DNA of 64,000 nucleotides from positions 8,797,248 through 8,861,247 of the forward strand of contig NZ_CP100416.1 in NCBI RefSeq assembly GCF_026017845.1, written 5' to 3'. This DNA comes from Amycolatopsis mediterranei. GTDB taxonomy: Bacteria; Actinomycetota; Actinomycetes; Mycobacteriales; Pseudonocardiaceae. Made by a program: the position numbers and the translations under genes. The notes beneath the pieces are model-generated. The model did not search any database. It had not been told where the DNA came from and saw nothing but the letters and a program-made list of their open reading frames with translations. Every line of letters starts with the position of its first letter. Position 1 is the stretch's first letter. Below, one piece after another: positions 30,093-39,700 of the stretch.

Positions 30093-31133
30093 TCAGCTAT
30101 TACGCCATCCGGGAATTCCGCCGCCCTGGCAAGGTCCTGGAGCACGGCGCGGTCGCCGTGACCCACGAAGAACACGCTCTGGCCGGGCGGCCAACTCGAT
30201 CGTGATGTGCGGGGCCAGCGCCCGCAGGAAGTCGGCGGCGTCGAACATCTCCCCCGCCGGCGCAACGCCCTTCACCTTCGCCCGCCCGGTCAGGATCCGG
30301 TCCACCGCCTCCACCGCCAGCGGCGCGCTCACCGCGTAGATGTCCTCGCCGCGCGCCACGATGCGGCGTTCGTCCTCGCCGGCCCGCACCACGACGTCCA
30401 CCACGAACGTCTCGGCCGCGTCGCGCTCGCCCGCCGCCGCGAGGCCTTGCGCCCCGTCGACCGTCATGTAGCTGACGACGTCGCGCACCCGCAGGTGCCG
30501 CGGGATGGTGACGATGTCGGCCATCGAGAACTCGCCGAAGACGGGCCGGGGGCCGAGCGGCTCGGGGAACGGCCACTCCCGCGTCGGCAGGGCGTCGTCG
30601 CGGTACTCCAGCTGTCCGCCCGCGAAGCGGATGCGTTTGCCGTCACGGCGTTCCCTGGACACCCGGCCCGCGGCGAGAGTCCCCTCCGTGGGGCGCCAGC
30701 CGCTGAGGCCGTAGGCGACGTGCACCTCGTCGGCCGCCGTCCAGTCGCCCATCGCCGCCGTGGCCAGCAGGTCGGCCAGGCCGCCGAAGAACGCCATCGC
30801 GGGCACCACGGCACTGTCGGCGGTCAGCGCGAGGGTGTCGAGGTTCGCCTCGATTTCGGCGGCGACGTCCACGTACGGGACGCCGGCGCGGATGGCCGCC
30901 TCGGCGACCGGCAGGGCCGTCTCGGCGAACGGGCCCGCGCAGTTGATCACCGCGGCCACGCCGTCGAGCGCGCGGTCGAGGGCCGCCGAATCGTCGACCG
31001 ACGCCGGCCGCCCGCCCGGCAGCTTCGCCGCGTTCCGTCCGGAAAGGACCACGTCGTACCCGCGTTTCTCCAGCTCAGCCACCACGAAGCGGCCGGTGTG
31101 CCCGTAAGCGCCGTAAACCAGTACCGAAGTCAT
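30093..31133 (-). CDS. Saccharopine dehydrogenase-like NAD(P)-binding protein
   Basis: A 346-residue protein starting SVLVYGAYGHTGRFVVAELE, a Rossmann fold as in the saccharopine dehydrogenase/trans-acting enoyl reductase family; next come CAGPFAETALPV and YVDVAAE, both typical. The usual C-terminus would be near HITIEL; here about 30 extra Arg/Gly/Pro-rich residues follow, suggesting a shifted or extended 3' end. The divergent GlxA-type regulator shares a 70-bp spacer with a dyad. The substrate is unknown, perhaps a lipid or polyketide enoyl group. Confidence 0.8.
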   Translation of the reverse strand: MTSVLVYGAYGHTGRFVVAELEKRGYDVVLSGRNAAKLPGGRPASVDDSAALDRALDGVAAVINCAGPFAETALPVAEAAIRAGVPYVDVAAEIEANLDTLALTADSAVVPAMAFFGGLADLLATAAMGDWTAADEVHVAYGLSGWRPTEGTLAAGRVSRERRDGKRIRFAGGQLEYRDDALPTREWPFPEPLGPRPVFGEFSMADIVTIPRHLRVRDVVSYMTVDGAQGLAAAGERDAAETFVVDVVVRAGEDERRIVARGEDIYAVSAPLAVEAVDRILTGRAKVKGVAPAGEMFDAADFLRALAPHITIELAARPERVLRGSRRPRRAPGPCQGGGIPGWRNS

Positions 31134-31170
31134 GAGGCCATCCTGTCGGGCCGCGGTCGCCGTCACCAGT

Positions 31171-31203
31171 GTCCGGAACGACGTGCTGCGTACACTTTCG
31201 GAC
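31171..31203. promoter_or_regulatory. Dyad flanking leaderless promoter of GlxA-type regulator
   Basis: GTCCGGAA (31171-31178) and TTTCGGAC (31196-31203) form an inverted repeat (seven of eight) with a 17-base spacer. TACACT (31191-31196) is a good -10 seven bases before ATG 31204. The arms therefore bracket the core promoter, fitting autoregulation and control of the divergent oxidoreductase. Confidence 0.45.
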
Positions 31204-32121
31204 ATGCACGCTGTCGCCCTCGCCGCCACGGACGGGATGCTGTCGTTCGAGCTGACGATCGCCACCGAGGTGTTCGGCGACGATCCCCGGTACGGCTTCG
31301 CGGTCTGCGGCCCGGCCCCGGTGCGGGTGGGCCGGTTCCTGCTGGAGCCGGACCACGGCCTCGACCGGCTGGCGCGCGCGGACACGGTGCTCGTGCCGGG
31401 CTGGGCCGACGTCGACGCGGACCCGCCGGCCGGCCTGGTCGACGCGGTGCGCGCGGCCCACGCCCGCGGCGCCCGGGTGGCGTCGCTGTGCACGGGCGCG
31501 TTCGTGCTGGCCGCGGCCGGTCTGCTGGACGGCTTGCGGGCCACCACGCACTGGGCGCACACGGACGTCCTCGCCGCCCGCTACCCGCGGGTGACCGTGG
31601 ACCCGGACGTGCTCTACGTCGACAACGGCCAGGTCCTGACCTCGGCGGGCAAGGCGGCGGCCATGGACTTGTGCCTCCACCTGGTCCGCGCCGACCACGG
31701 CCCGGCGGCGGCCAACACGATCGCCCGCCGCCTGGTGGTGCCACCGCACCGAGCGGGCGGCCAGGCCCAGTTCGTGACGGCACCGGTCCCCACTCGCGAC
31801 GACCATCCGCTGGCCTCGCTGCTCCCGTGGATCACGGCCCGCCTCGACCGCCCGCTGACGGTCGAGGACCTGGCCCGCAAAGCGAACCTGAGCAGCCGCC
31901 ACCTGGGCCGCCACTTCCGGTCGGCCACGGGCACGACACCGCTGCAGTGGGTGCTGAACCAGCGCATCCGCCGCGCGCAGGAGCTGCTGGAGAACACCGA
32001 CGCGAGCATCGACGCGGTCGCGGAGGCGGTCGGCATGGGCACGGCGGCGACGTTGCGACGGCACTTCAACCGGACGGTCGGCGTGCCCCCGGACACCTAC
32101 CGCCGCACGTTCCGCAGTTAG
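31204..32121 (+). CDS. GlxA/FtrA-type AraC-family regulator
   Basis: A 305-residue regulator. The N-terminal DJ-1/PfpI-like domain (about 1-180) has a Cys in ASLCTGAFVLAAAGLL at the amidotransferase nucleophile position. The C-terminal AraC double HTH follows (VEDLARKANLSSRHLGRHFR, then IDAVAEAVGMGTAATLRRHF). GlxA-type proteins often sense small metabolites. ATG 31204 follows a -10 directly, so a leaderless transcript is likely. Divergent from the saccharopine-dehydrogenase-like gene, its probable target. Confidence 0.9.
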   Translation: MHAVALAATDGMLSFELTIATEVFGDDPRYGFAVCGPAPVRVGRFLLEPDHGLDRLARADTVLVPGWADVDADPPAGLVDAVRAAHARGARVASLCTGAFVLAAAGLLDGLRATTHWAHTDVLAARYPRVTVDPDVLYVDNGQVLTSAGKAAAMDLCLHLVRADHGPAAANTIARRLVVPPHRAGGQAQFVTAPVPTRDDHPLASLLPWITARLDRPLTVEDLARKANLSSRHLGRHFRSATGTTPLQWVLNQRIRRAQELLENTDASIDAVAEAVGMGTAATLRRHFNRTVGVPPDTYRRTFRS

Positions 32122-32127
32122 CGTCCT

Positions 32128-33210
32128 TCAGTAGCGGACCTCACTCTGGAGCAACGGCGGGTACACAGTGGACGGTTCACCGTCGACCGTCGTGCCCGCG
32201 AACTGGAGCATCGCCCGCTGAGCGCCGTGCATCGGGGCCGGGTAGTCCAGCGTCGGCGCCGACACCTCGTCCAGCCGAGCCAGCTGCGCCGGCGTCAGCG
32301 TCACCTCGAGCCCGGCGAGGTTGCCGGTCAGGTGCTCCAGCCGCCGCGCGCCGATGATCGGGACCACCGTTCCGCGCCGCGCGCGCAACCACGCCAGCGA
32401 CACCGCCGCGGACGTCGACCCGATCTCCCCGGCGATCGCGGCGACGGCGTCGACGACCGCGAACTCCGCTTCGGACGGACCGCCGACGAAAGCCGCGCGG
32501 GCGGACTCCGGCGCCGGAGCGCCACGCCGGTACTTGCCCGACAGGAAACCGTTCTTCAGCGGGCTCCACGGCACCAGCGCCAGGCCCTGGTCGAGCGCGA
32601 ACGGCGCCAGCTCGCCCTCGACCGTCCGCGCCAGCAGCGAATACTCGACCTGCAGCGCGATCAACGGTGTCCAGCCGCGCAGCAGGGCGGTCGCCTGCGC
32701 CTGCGCGGTGACCCAAGCCGGGGTGTTGGAGAAGCCGACGTACCGGATCTTGCCCGCGCGCACCAGGTCGTCGAGGGCCCGCATGGTCTCCTCGATCGGC
32801 GTGCGGCGGTCCCAGTTGTGCAGCCAGTACAGGTCGAGGTGGTCCGTCCGCAGCCGCCGGAGCGTCTCGTCGAGCTGGGCGATGATCGACGCCCGGCCGG
32901 CGCCGCCGCCGTTGGGGTCGCCGGGGAACAGGTTGCCGAAGAACTTCGACGCGAGCACCACCCGCGCCCGGCGGCCGGGGCGGGCGGCGAAGAAGTCGCC
33001 GAGAATCTTTTCCGAATGCCCGTTGGTGTAGAAATTCGCCGTGTCGACGAAGTTGCCGCCGAGGTCGAGGTAGGTCGCGAGGATCTTTTCGGACTCCTCG
33101 ACCCCGCAGCCGGCGCCACCGGGGTCTTCCCCGAAGGTCATCGCGCCGAGGGCGAAGGGGCTGACGCGGAGGCCGGACCGGCCGAGGGTGACGTAGTGAT
33201 CGAGTGACAC
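32128..33210 (-). CDS. Aldo/keto reductase
   Basis: A 360-residue AKR, YajO/Tas-like. It has LGRSGLRVSPFALGAMTFG at the start, DTANFYTNGHSE (catalytic Asp and Tyr), LASKFF (Lys), DLYWLHNWD (His), and the NADPH-binding C-terminal PIIGARRLEHLTGNL. All four catalytic residues are present. GTG 33210 has AAGGAGAG five bases upstream, which decides the start. It is divergent from an AraC regulator, a very common actinobacterial pairing that implies aldehyde- or quinone-responsive control. Confidence 0.9.
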   Translation of the reverse strand: MSLDHYVTLGRSGLRVSPFALGAMTFGEDPGGAGCGVEESEKILATYLDLGGNFVDTANFYTNGHSEKILGDFFAARPGRRARVVLASKFFGNLFPGDPNGGGAGRASIIAQLDETLRRLRTDHLDLYWLHNWDRRTPIEETMRALDDLVRAGKIRYVGFSNTPAWVTAQAQATALLRGWTPLIALQVEYSLLARTVEGELAPFALDQGLALVPWSPLKNGFLSGKYRRGAPAPESARAAFVGGPSEAEFAVVDAVAAIAGEIGSTSAAVSLAWLRARRGTVVPIIGARRLEHLTGNLAGLEVTLTPAQLARLDEVSAPTLDYPAPMHGAQRAMLQFAGTTVDGEPSTVYPPLLQSEVRY

Positions 33211-33328
33211 GAAACTCTCCTTGCTCAGCGAATCGACTGAGACCAGGAAACCGCGAACACCCTGTTCACCGGTAGACCGATCGCCCCGACCTCTTGCACG
33301 ATCCTCTCGGCCCCGGTTATCTGGACGA

Positions 33329-34207
33329 GTGCTCGAACAACTCCGCGACCTCATCACCCGGCACGCACACGCCGACCTGCGCACGCCGGTGCCGGGCCTG
33401 CTGCTATCCAAAGTGGAAACGAGCGAACCGCACCACTCGCTCGCCGAGCCGCTGCTGGTCGTCATGGCCCAGGGCGGCAAACGCCTGCTGCTCGGCGACC
33501 ACGTGCACGAGTACCGCGCCGGGCAATACCTGCTGGTCGGCACCGACCTGCCGGTGACCGGCCACTTCGTCGGCGCCACCCCGCGGACGCCGGCGCTGGG
33601 CCTCGGCCTGGCCCTGCGGCCCACGGCGATCGCCCCGCTGCTGCTCGAGGCGCCGCCTCGCACCCCACCCGCGTCCCCCATCGCCATCGACGACGCCGGT
33701 CCGGAGCTGCTGGACGCGGCGCTGCGGCTGCTGCGGCTGCTCGACCACCCGTCCGACGCGCCCGTGCTCGCGCCGCTGATCGAGCGGGAGATCCTCTGGC
33801 GGCTGCTGACCGGCCCGCACGGCGGCCTGGTCCGCCGGATCGGCCTGGCCGACAGCGGCGCCGCCCACGTCGGCCGGGCCATCCGCTGGATCCGGGCCAA
33901 CTACGCCGAGCCGATGCGGATCGAGGAGCTCGCGCGGCTGAGCGGGCTGAGCGCGTCGGCGTTCCACCGCCAGTTCCGCGCGGTGACGGCGATGAGCCCG
34001 CTGCAGTTCCAGAAGCGCATCCGCCTGCAGGAAGCCCGGTCGCTGTTGCTGGCCGACGCGGGCGACGTCGCCGGTGTCGGGCACCTCGTCGGTTACGACA
34101 GCCCTTCGCAGTTCAACCGCGAGTACCGCCGGCTGTTCGGTGCCCCACCCGGGCAGGACGCGGCGCGGCTGCGCGAGGCCCCCTCCGTCGGGCCCCGGCT
34201 GCCCTGA
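33329..34207 (+). CDS. AraC-family regulator (AraC_N type)
   Basis: A 292-residue AraC regulator. The N-terminal cupin-like AraC_N domain (about 1-165) contains VETSEPHHSLAEPLLVVMAQ and GKRLLLGD. The C-terminal HTH pair is RIEELARLSGLSASAFHRQF and VGYDSPSQFNREYRRLFG. GTG 33329 follows TTATCT by a few bases, so it may be leaderless. It is divergent from the aldo/keto reductase and likely controls it, as with the AraC/AKR (YqhC/YqhD-like) pairs known elsewhere. Confidence 0.88.
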   Translation: MLEQLRDLITRHAHADLRTPVPGLLLSKVETSEPHHSLAEPLLVVMAQGGKRLLLGDHVHEYRAGQYLLVGTDLPVTGHFVGATPRTPALGLGLALRPTAIAPLLLEAPPRTPPASPIAIDDAGPELLDAALRLLRLLDHPSDAPVLAPLIEREILWRLLTGPHGGLVRRIGLADSGAAHVGRAIRWIRANYAEPMRIEELARLSGLSASAFHRQFRAVTAMSPLQFQKRIRLQEARSLLLADAGDVAGVGHLVGYDSPSQFNREYRRLFGAPPGQDAARLREAPSVGPRLP

Positions 34208-34256
34208 CGTCCGATCCGTTCAAGACCGCCGGCCACACCGGTGCGAGGCTGGCGGC

Positions 34257-35144
34257 ATGTCCGTGAACCTTCCGGCCGCGGCGTCCTTCATGGCGACGCA
34301 CGCCCGCCTCCTCGACCGCCGCCGCTTCGAACTGCTCGGCGGCGCGACCGGCGCCGACGCGGTGCTGGCCGCCGTCGACGGCTACCGCAACGCCGACGGC
34401 GGCTACGGCTGGGGCCTCGAGCCGGACCTGCGGGCCCCGGAAAGCCAGCCCGGCGGCGCCCTCCACGCCTTCGAGGTGTTCGAGGAGATCGCCCCGGCGA
34501 CGACCCCGCACGCGGCGAAGCTCTGCGACTGGCTGGCCACGGCGTCCCGTCCGGACGGTGGCCTGCCGTTCGCCCTGCCGGTGGCCGACCCGGCCGGCTG
34601 CGCGCCCTTCTGGGTCCAGGCCGATCCGGCGGAGGCGACCCTGCAGAGCACCGCGTTCACCGCGGGCGTGGCCCTGCGCGTCGCCCGCCACGACCGGGCC
34701 GTGCGCGAGCACCCGTGGCTGGCCGCGGCGACGCGGTACTGCTTCCGCGCCATCCGCGAGCTTTCCGCGCCGCCGCACGCGATCGCGTTGTCCTTCGCGG
34801 TGCAGTTCGCGGACGCAGCGCACGAACTCCACGGGGAGGCGCCCGCGCTTCTGGACCACCTCGCCGCGTTCGTCCCGGCCGACGGGCTGGCCCCGGTGGA
34901 CGGTGGTTCGGAGGGCGAGACCCTCCGTGCCCTGGACTTCGCGCCGCTGCCGGACCGCCCGGCGCGCGCGTTGTTCGCCGACGACGTCATCGAGGCCGAA
35001 CTGCGGCGGCTCGCGGCCGCGCAACAGGACGACGGTGGCTGGCGGGTGGATTTCGCGAGCTTCTCGCCCGCCGCGGCGCTCGAGTGGCGCGGTTACGCGA
35101 CCGTCCGTGCGGCGGCGATCCTGCAGCGTCACGGACTCGCCTGA
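34257..35144 (+). CDS. Terpenoid-cyclase/prenyltransferase-fold-like protein
   Basis: A 295-residue helical protein whose repeats resemble alpha/alpha-toroid proteins: YRNADGGYGWGLEPDL, ASRPDGGLPF and QQDDGGWRVDFASF carry the DGG-W/F motif of squalene-cyclase and prenyltransferase barrels. Its length gives only part of a cyclase, and I see no DXDD or DXDDTA motif, so it is probably not a class II terpene cyclase. Known as a conserved actinobacterial family of unknown role. The start is ATG 34257, possibly leaderless. Confidence 0.6.
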   Translation: MSVNLPAAASFMATHARLLDRRRFELLGGATGADAVLAAVDGYRNADGGYGWGLEPDLRAPESQPGGALHAFEVFEEIAPATTPHAAKLCDWLATASRPDGGLPFALPVADPAGCAPFWVQADPAEATLQSTAFTAGVALRVARHDRAVREHPWLAAATRYCFRAIRELSAPPHAIALSFAVQFADAAHELHGEAPALLDHLAAFVPADGLAPVDGGSEGETLRALDFAPLPDRPARALFADDVIEAELRRLAAAQQDDGGWRVDFASFSPAAALEWRGYATVRAAAILQRHGLA

Positions 35145-35273
35145 GTTTCTACACGAGTGACGCCGAGGTTCACCCGACCGTGACGTGTCGGGAAGGGACG
35201 GCCGCCCGCACCTTCCGGCGTGCGTGACCGAACGCGTACTGTGACGGAGGAACGGCGCTCCCGGAGGTGAAGC

Positions 35274-35456
35274 ATGTCGTCGCGCAACCCGTTGCAGTGG
35301 TTTGCCCGTTGGGCGGACTGGTTCGAGGAACGCGGCGTCTACGTGCCCGGCGAGGAGAGCCGGGCGGTCGATCCGGTCCGGGATTTCGGCTGGCTGATGG
35401 CGGCGTGGGTGGCCGGTGTCGCGATCTTCATCCTGTTGTTCGCCCTCGCGGTTTAA
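35274..35456 (+). CDS. Small single-pass membrane protein
   Basis: A 60-residue protein with an aromatic amphipathic N-terminus (NPLQWFARWADWFEERGVYV), a charged centre and one C-terminal transmembrane helix (LMAAWVAGVAIFILLFALAV). GGAGGTGA four bases before the ATG is a strong ribosome-binding site, supporting a real gene. TACTGT at 35237-35242 is a candidate -10. Function unknown; topology suggests a membrane-attached cytosolic domain. Confidence 0.7.
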   Translation: MSSRNPLQWFARWADWFEERGVYVPGEESRAVDPVRDFGWLMAAWVAGVAIFILLFALAV

Positions 35457-35646
35457 GTGGCATGTGGCCAGAGATTGTCACCAGCCGTGCCGTTCCGGTC
35501 ACGGATTGGCCACGGGGTGGCACCAGGTGCGCGACAACCCCCGGTTGCGCCTCGTAACCGCGCGCGATCACGGCCAGAGTAGAGCGGGTTCGCCCGGCAA
35601 TCCCCCGCTGCCGACGGCACCCGACCCGCCGACTGGAGTACCCGCA

Positions 35647-36198
35647 ATGGCGCTCGCGCGCACCCGCAAGATCATGTTCACCGCAGGACTGCTCGGCCTG
35701 GCGGTGGCGTGCGGGGTCCCGTCGGCTCACGACGGCACCGCGGCACTCGGCGTGGGCGGCTCCCCCGCGGGCGCCGGCGCCTCCGCCTCGGCCTCCCCCG
35801 CGGGCCACGACCTCAAGTTCGGCGCCGACCACCGGTTCGCCAGCGGCCTCACCATCTCGGTCGGCTCCCCCCAGTCGTTCCGGCCCAGCCCGTCGGCGTA
35901 CCCGCAGAGCCCGCGCGGCGCGGCCTTCGACGTCCAGCTGACCAACGACGGCTCGACGACGTACAAGCTCTCGGGCCTCAACGTGACCGCCACCTCGGGC
36001 GGCACCGCGGTCAAGCAGGTCGTGGACACCACGCAGGGCTTCACCGGCATCACCGACGCGGGCAAGGACGTCATGCCGGGCCGTTCGGTGCACATCACGC
36101 TGGCGTTCGCGGTCCCGAGCGAGCAGACGCAGCTGCGGCTGCAGATCCGGCCGAGCGCGACCGAGGCCGTCGCGGTCACCTACTGCGGCCCCGCCTGA
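35647..36198 (+). CDS. Putative lipoprotein with DUF4352-like domain
   Basis: A 183-residue exported protein. The signal peptide ends LLGLAVAC, a lipobox-like site with Cys at about residue 22, then an Ala/Ser/Gly linker. From about residue 58 a beta-sandwich follows (FASGLTISVGSP, AAFDVQLTNDGSTTYKLSGL, PGRSVHITLAFAVP), the pattern of DUF4352/telokin-like domains in cell-surface lipoproteins. GGAG lies a few bases before ATG 35647. Role unknown. The next gene, bcp, starts 24 bp later. Confidence 0.75.
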   Translation: MALARTRKIMFTAGLLGLAVACGVPSAHDGTAALGVGGSPAGAGASASASPAGHDLKFGADHRFASGLTISVGSPQSFRPSPSAYPQSPRGAAFDVQLTNDGSTTYKLSGLNVTATSGGTAVKQVVDTTQGFTGITDAGKDVMPGRSVHITLAFAVPSEQTQLRLQIRPSATEAVAVTYCGPA

Positions 36199-36221
36199 GC
36201 CACCGCCATTAAGCTCCGGGC

Positions 36222-36695
36222 ATGACCGAGCGCCTTTCCCCCGGTGACGAAGCCCCGGACTTCACCCTGCCCGACAGCGAGGGCAACGAGGTGTCCCTGC
36301 GCGACTTCCGCGGCCGGTCCGTCGTCGTGTACTTCTACCCGGCGGCGAGCACGCCGGGCTGCACCAAGCAGGCCTGCGACTTCCGCGACAACCTCGCCGA
36401 GCTGAACGACGCCGGCTACCAGGTGATCGGCATCTCGCCGGACAAGCAGGCGAAGCTCGCCAAGTTCGTATCGAACGAAGGCCTCACGTTCCCGCTGCTG
36501 GGTGACCCGGAAAAGACCGTCATCGAAGCGTGGGGCGCGTACGGCGAGAAGAAGAACTACGGCAAGACGTACCTGGGCGTGATCCGCTCGACGTTCGTCG
36601 TCGACGCCGACGGCAAGATCGCCCACGCCTTCTACAACGTCCGGGCGACCGGCCACGTGGCGAAGCTGCTCCGGGACCTCGGCCTGGCTGCCTGA
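36222..36695 (+). CDS. bcp: Thioredoxin-dependent peroxiredoxin (BCP/PrxQ)
   Basis: A 157-residue atypical 2-Cys peroxiredoxin. The peroxidatic Cys47 is in STPGCTKQACDFRD, with Cys52 five residues on as resolving Cys, the BCP/PrxQ arrangement. It reduces hydrogen peroxide and organic peroxides using thioredoxin. TAAGCT (36210-36215) is followed by the ATG at 36222, suggesting a leaderless transcript with its own promoter. A hairpin after the gene may end transcription before the NACHT gene. Confidence 0.95.
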   Translation: MTERLSPGDEAPDFTLPDSEGNEVSLRDFRGRSVVVYFYPAASTPGCTKQACDFRDNLAELNDAGYQVIGISPDKQAKLAKFVSNEGLTFPLLGDPEKTVIEAWGAYGEKKNYGKTYLGVIRSTFVVDADGKIAHAFYNVRATGHVAKLLRDLGLAA

Positions 36696-36733
36696 ACCGG
36701 TCCACCCGATCGCAGGCTTGTTCCTGCCCCGTT

Positions 36734-36753
36734 CCGCCGGAATCATCCGGCGG
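36734..36753 (+). terminator. Hairpin between bcp and NACHT gene
   Basis: CCGCCGGA-ATCA-TCCGGCGG is a perfect 8-bp stem with a four-base loop, 39 bp after bcp and 21 bp before TTG 36774. It can be a bcp terminator or a leader attenuator for the NACHT gene. No U tract. Confidence 0.55.
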
Positions 36754-36773
36754 TCTGAGGGTGGGAGGACACA

Positions 36774-39700
36774 TTGACGAGCCTGGAAGGGCCGGCGCTG
36801 AAGCTGGGCGGCCAGATTGCCTCGGCCGCGGCGAAGTCGTGGCTGCAGCGGCGCAAGGCCGGTCTCGAGCGGTCCGCCGAACTGGTCGAGCTGGCGGCGG
36901 GCGAGCTGAAGGGACCGCTGGAGCGGGCCAAGCTGGAGAACCTCGTCCAGCACATCGGCATGCAGGTGGCCGAGCAGCTGGAGCCGGTCCTCGCGGACCG
37001 CTTCTCGACGCTGCCTTCGCATGAGATCGAGGCGGCTTTCCTCGCGGTGGAAGACGCCTTGAGCAAGGCGGATCTGTCCGACGAGGCACTCCTGGCGACG
37101 GACGCGGACCCCGAGCAGCTGGCCAGGAAGATCCGCGAGGACCTCCCCGCCCTGGCTGCCGATCGGCTCTTCGCGCCCAAGACGGCCGCGCTGTACGAGC
37201 TGGCGCTGGACCAGGCGTGCCGTCATCTCGTGCAGGTGGTCCGGCACCTCCCCTCGTTCCCCCCTCGCGCGCTCGCCGAGGTACTCGGCCGGCTCGGCCG
37301 GCAGAACGAACAGCTCGAAGAGCTGCTCGCCAGGGTGCCCAAGACCAGCCTGGCGACGCCCGAGGGCATCGACCGCGACGCCGAGTTCGAGACGACCTAC
37401 CTGGGCCTGCTGGCCCACGAACTCGACCGGCTCGAACTGCTCGGGCTGACGATGGACGACCAGCCCGCGCTGCCGCTCACGGTCGCCTACTTGAGCCTGA
37501 GCGTGTCCCCCGAAGGCGAAGCCAGGCAGGCCGATCACCAGACCGACGAGCGGTGGTTCGAAAAGCGCCGGCGCCCGGCGGGCAGTGCGAACATGCGAGT
37601 CGAAACCGCACTCGGCGGAGCCCCCCGGATCCTGATACGCGGAGAAGCCGGTTCGGGCAAGACGACCTTGCTGGACTGGCTGGCGGTGACGGCGGCCCGC
37701 ACCGGCTTCACCGGCAAGCTCGCCGAGTGGAACGGCCGGGTGCCGTTCCCCATCCGGCTGCGCAGCTTCGCCGCCGATCCGTTGCCGCGGCCGGAGGAAT
37801 TCGTCCGGCACATCGCCCCGGTGCTGGCCCCGCCGGAAGGCTGGGCCCGTCGGGTGCTGGCCGCCGGACGGGCGATGATCCTGGTCGACGGCGTCGACGA
37901 GGTCGGCGCCAACCACCGCCGGGAAGTGAAAGCCTGGCTCCGGGAGCTGTCACTGGCCTTCGAAGACACCCTGTTCGTGGTGACTTCCCGTACCGCCGCG
38001 GCGGATCAGCGCTGGCTGGCCCAAGAGGGTTTCGGCTGCGTCCTGCTGGAGCCGATGAGCTCGGACGACATCGAGGCCCTGGTGGCGCGGTGGCACAAGG
38101 CAGCGGCCACCGGCGGCACGATACGGCAGGGTACCGATCTGCCCGCGGTGCAACGGCGCCTGCTCAACCAGCTCGACAGCCGGCCGCACCTGCGCACGTT
38201 GGCGGCCAGCCCGCTGTTGTGCGCGATGTTGTGTGCGCTCAACCTGGCGCACCGGTCCGAGCTCCCACGCGACCGGATGGATCTGTACCGCAAAGCTCTG
38301 TCGATGCTGCTCCACCTGCGTGATGCGGAGCGCAAGATCGGCGTGCTCCTCACCGAGGCGCAGAAGCAAGTCCTCCTGGGCGACCTGGCCTGGCGGCTTT
38401 CACTGGCGTCGAAGGTGGAGTTGCCGAAGGACCGGGTCCGCGAGCACATCGCCCGGCGGCTGCCGTCGTTGCCGCACGTCGACCACACCCCGGACGACGT
38501 GCTCAACCACCTGCTGGAACGCAGCGGCGTGCTGAGGGAACCGGTGCGTGATCGCGTGGATTTCGTGCACCGGACGTTCCAGGAGTGCCTCGCGGCGAAC
38601 GAGGCGACCGAACAGGACCACCTGGAGACGTTGATCGACCGGGCCCACCTCGACACCTGGTGGGAGACGATCGTCATGGCGTGCGGCCACGCGAAGCACC
38701 ACCAGGCCGGGACGTTGCTGACTGGGATCCTCGACCGGGCGGACGAAGAGCCCCGGCACACACGCCACCTCCGCCTGCTGGCGGCGGCGTGCCTGGAGAC
38801 GGTGAGCAACGCGGACCTGGACGTCATCGCCCGGGTGGAGGCCGTGATCCGGGAGCAGCTGGTACCGCCGCGAAGCCTGAAGGAGACCAGGTCGCTGGCT
38901 TCGATCGGGGATCGGGTGCTGCGATACCTGCCCGAGAGGCTCGACGGCCTGTCGGACGCGGTCGCGGCCGCTTCGGTCCGGGCTGCGGCGCTGACCGCGG
39001 GCACCGAAGCGCTGAAACTGTTGCGGAACTACGCACAAGACTCGCGCTTGGCGGTACAGAAGCAGTTGACCCAAGCCTGGCAGTACTTCGACCCGGAACG
39101 CTATGCGGCCGAGGTACTGGCCGACTCGCCCTTGGCGGACGGCGTGGCCACCGTCGAAGCCGTGCGGCTCCTGCCGCACGTACGGCATCTGAAGAATCTG
39201 GCCGGTCTGAGCGTCACCCTGCCCCCTTCGGAGAGACAGGCCGACCTCGGTGCACTCGGCGGACTACCGTGCCTGACTCAAGTCGACGCCCTTTTCCACC
39301 ACACCACGGTTGTCGACCTCGCCCCGTTGAGCGATCACCCCGGACTGGTGGACGTGGCGCTGTACTTCGCGCACAGGTTCACCAACGTCCGCTCCCTCAA
39401 CGGCCTCCAGAAGCTACGCATGCTTTCCCTGTTTCGCCAGTCACCGTGGCACAGCATCGATGCTTTCGGTGACCTGACGAGCCTCACCTTCCTCGCTCTC
39501 GACGAACTGAGGAAGATAGAAGACTTCGCCGCCCTCACCTCGTTGACCAACCTGAGAACACTGCAGCTCTGGGGAGTCCGGACGAAGACGCTGGCCTCCT
39601 CGCCACCTTTGCCGATGCCCAGCAAGATCGACCTCTTTCACCAGGGGACCAAGGAAAAGCTGATCGACGCAGCGGCAATCGCGCACTGCTTTCCCCGCGC

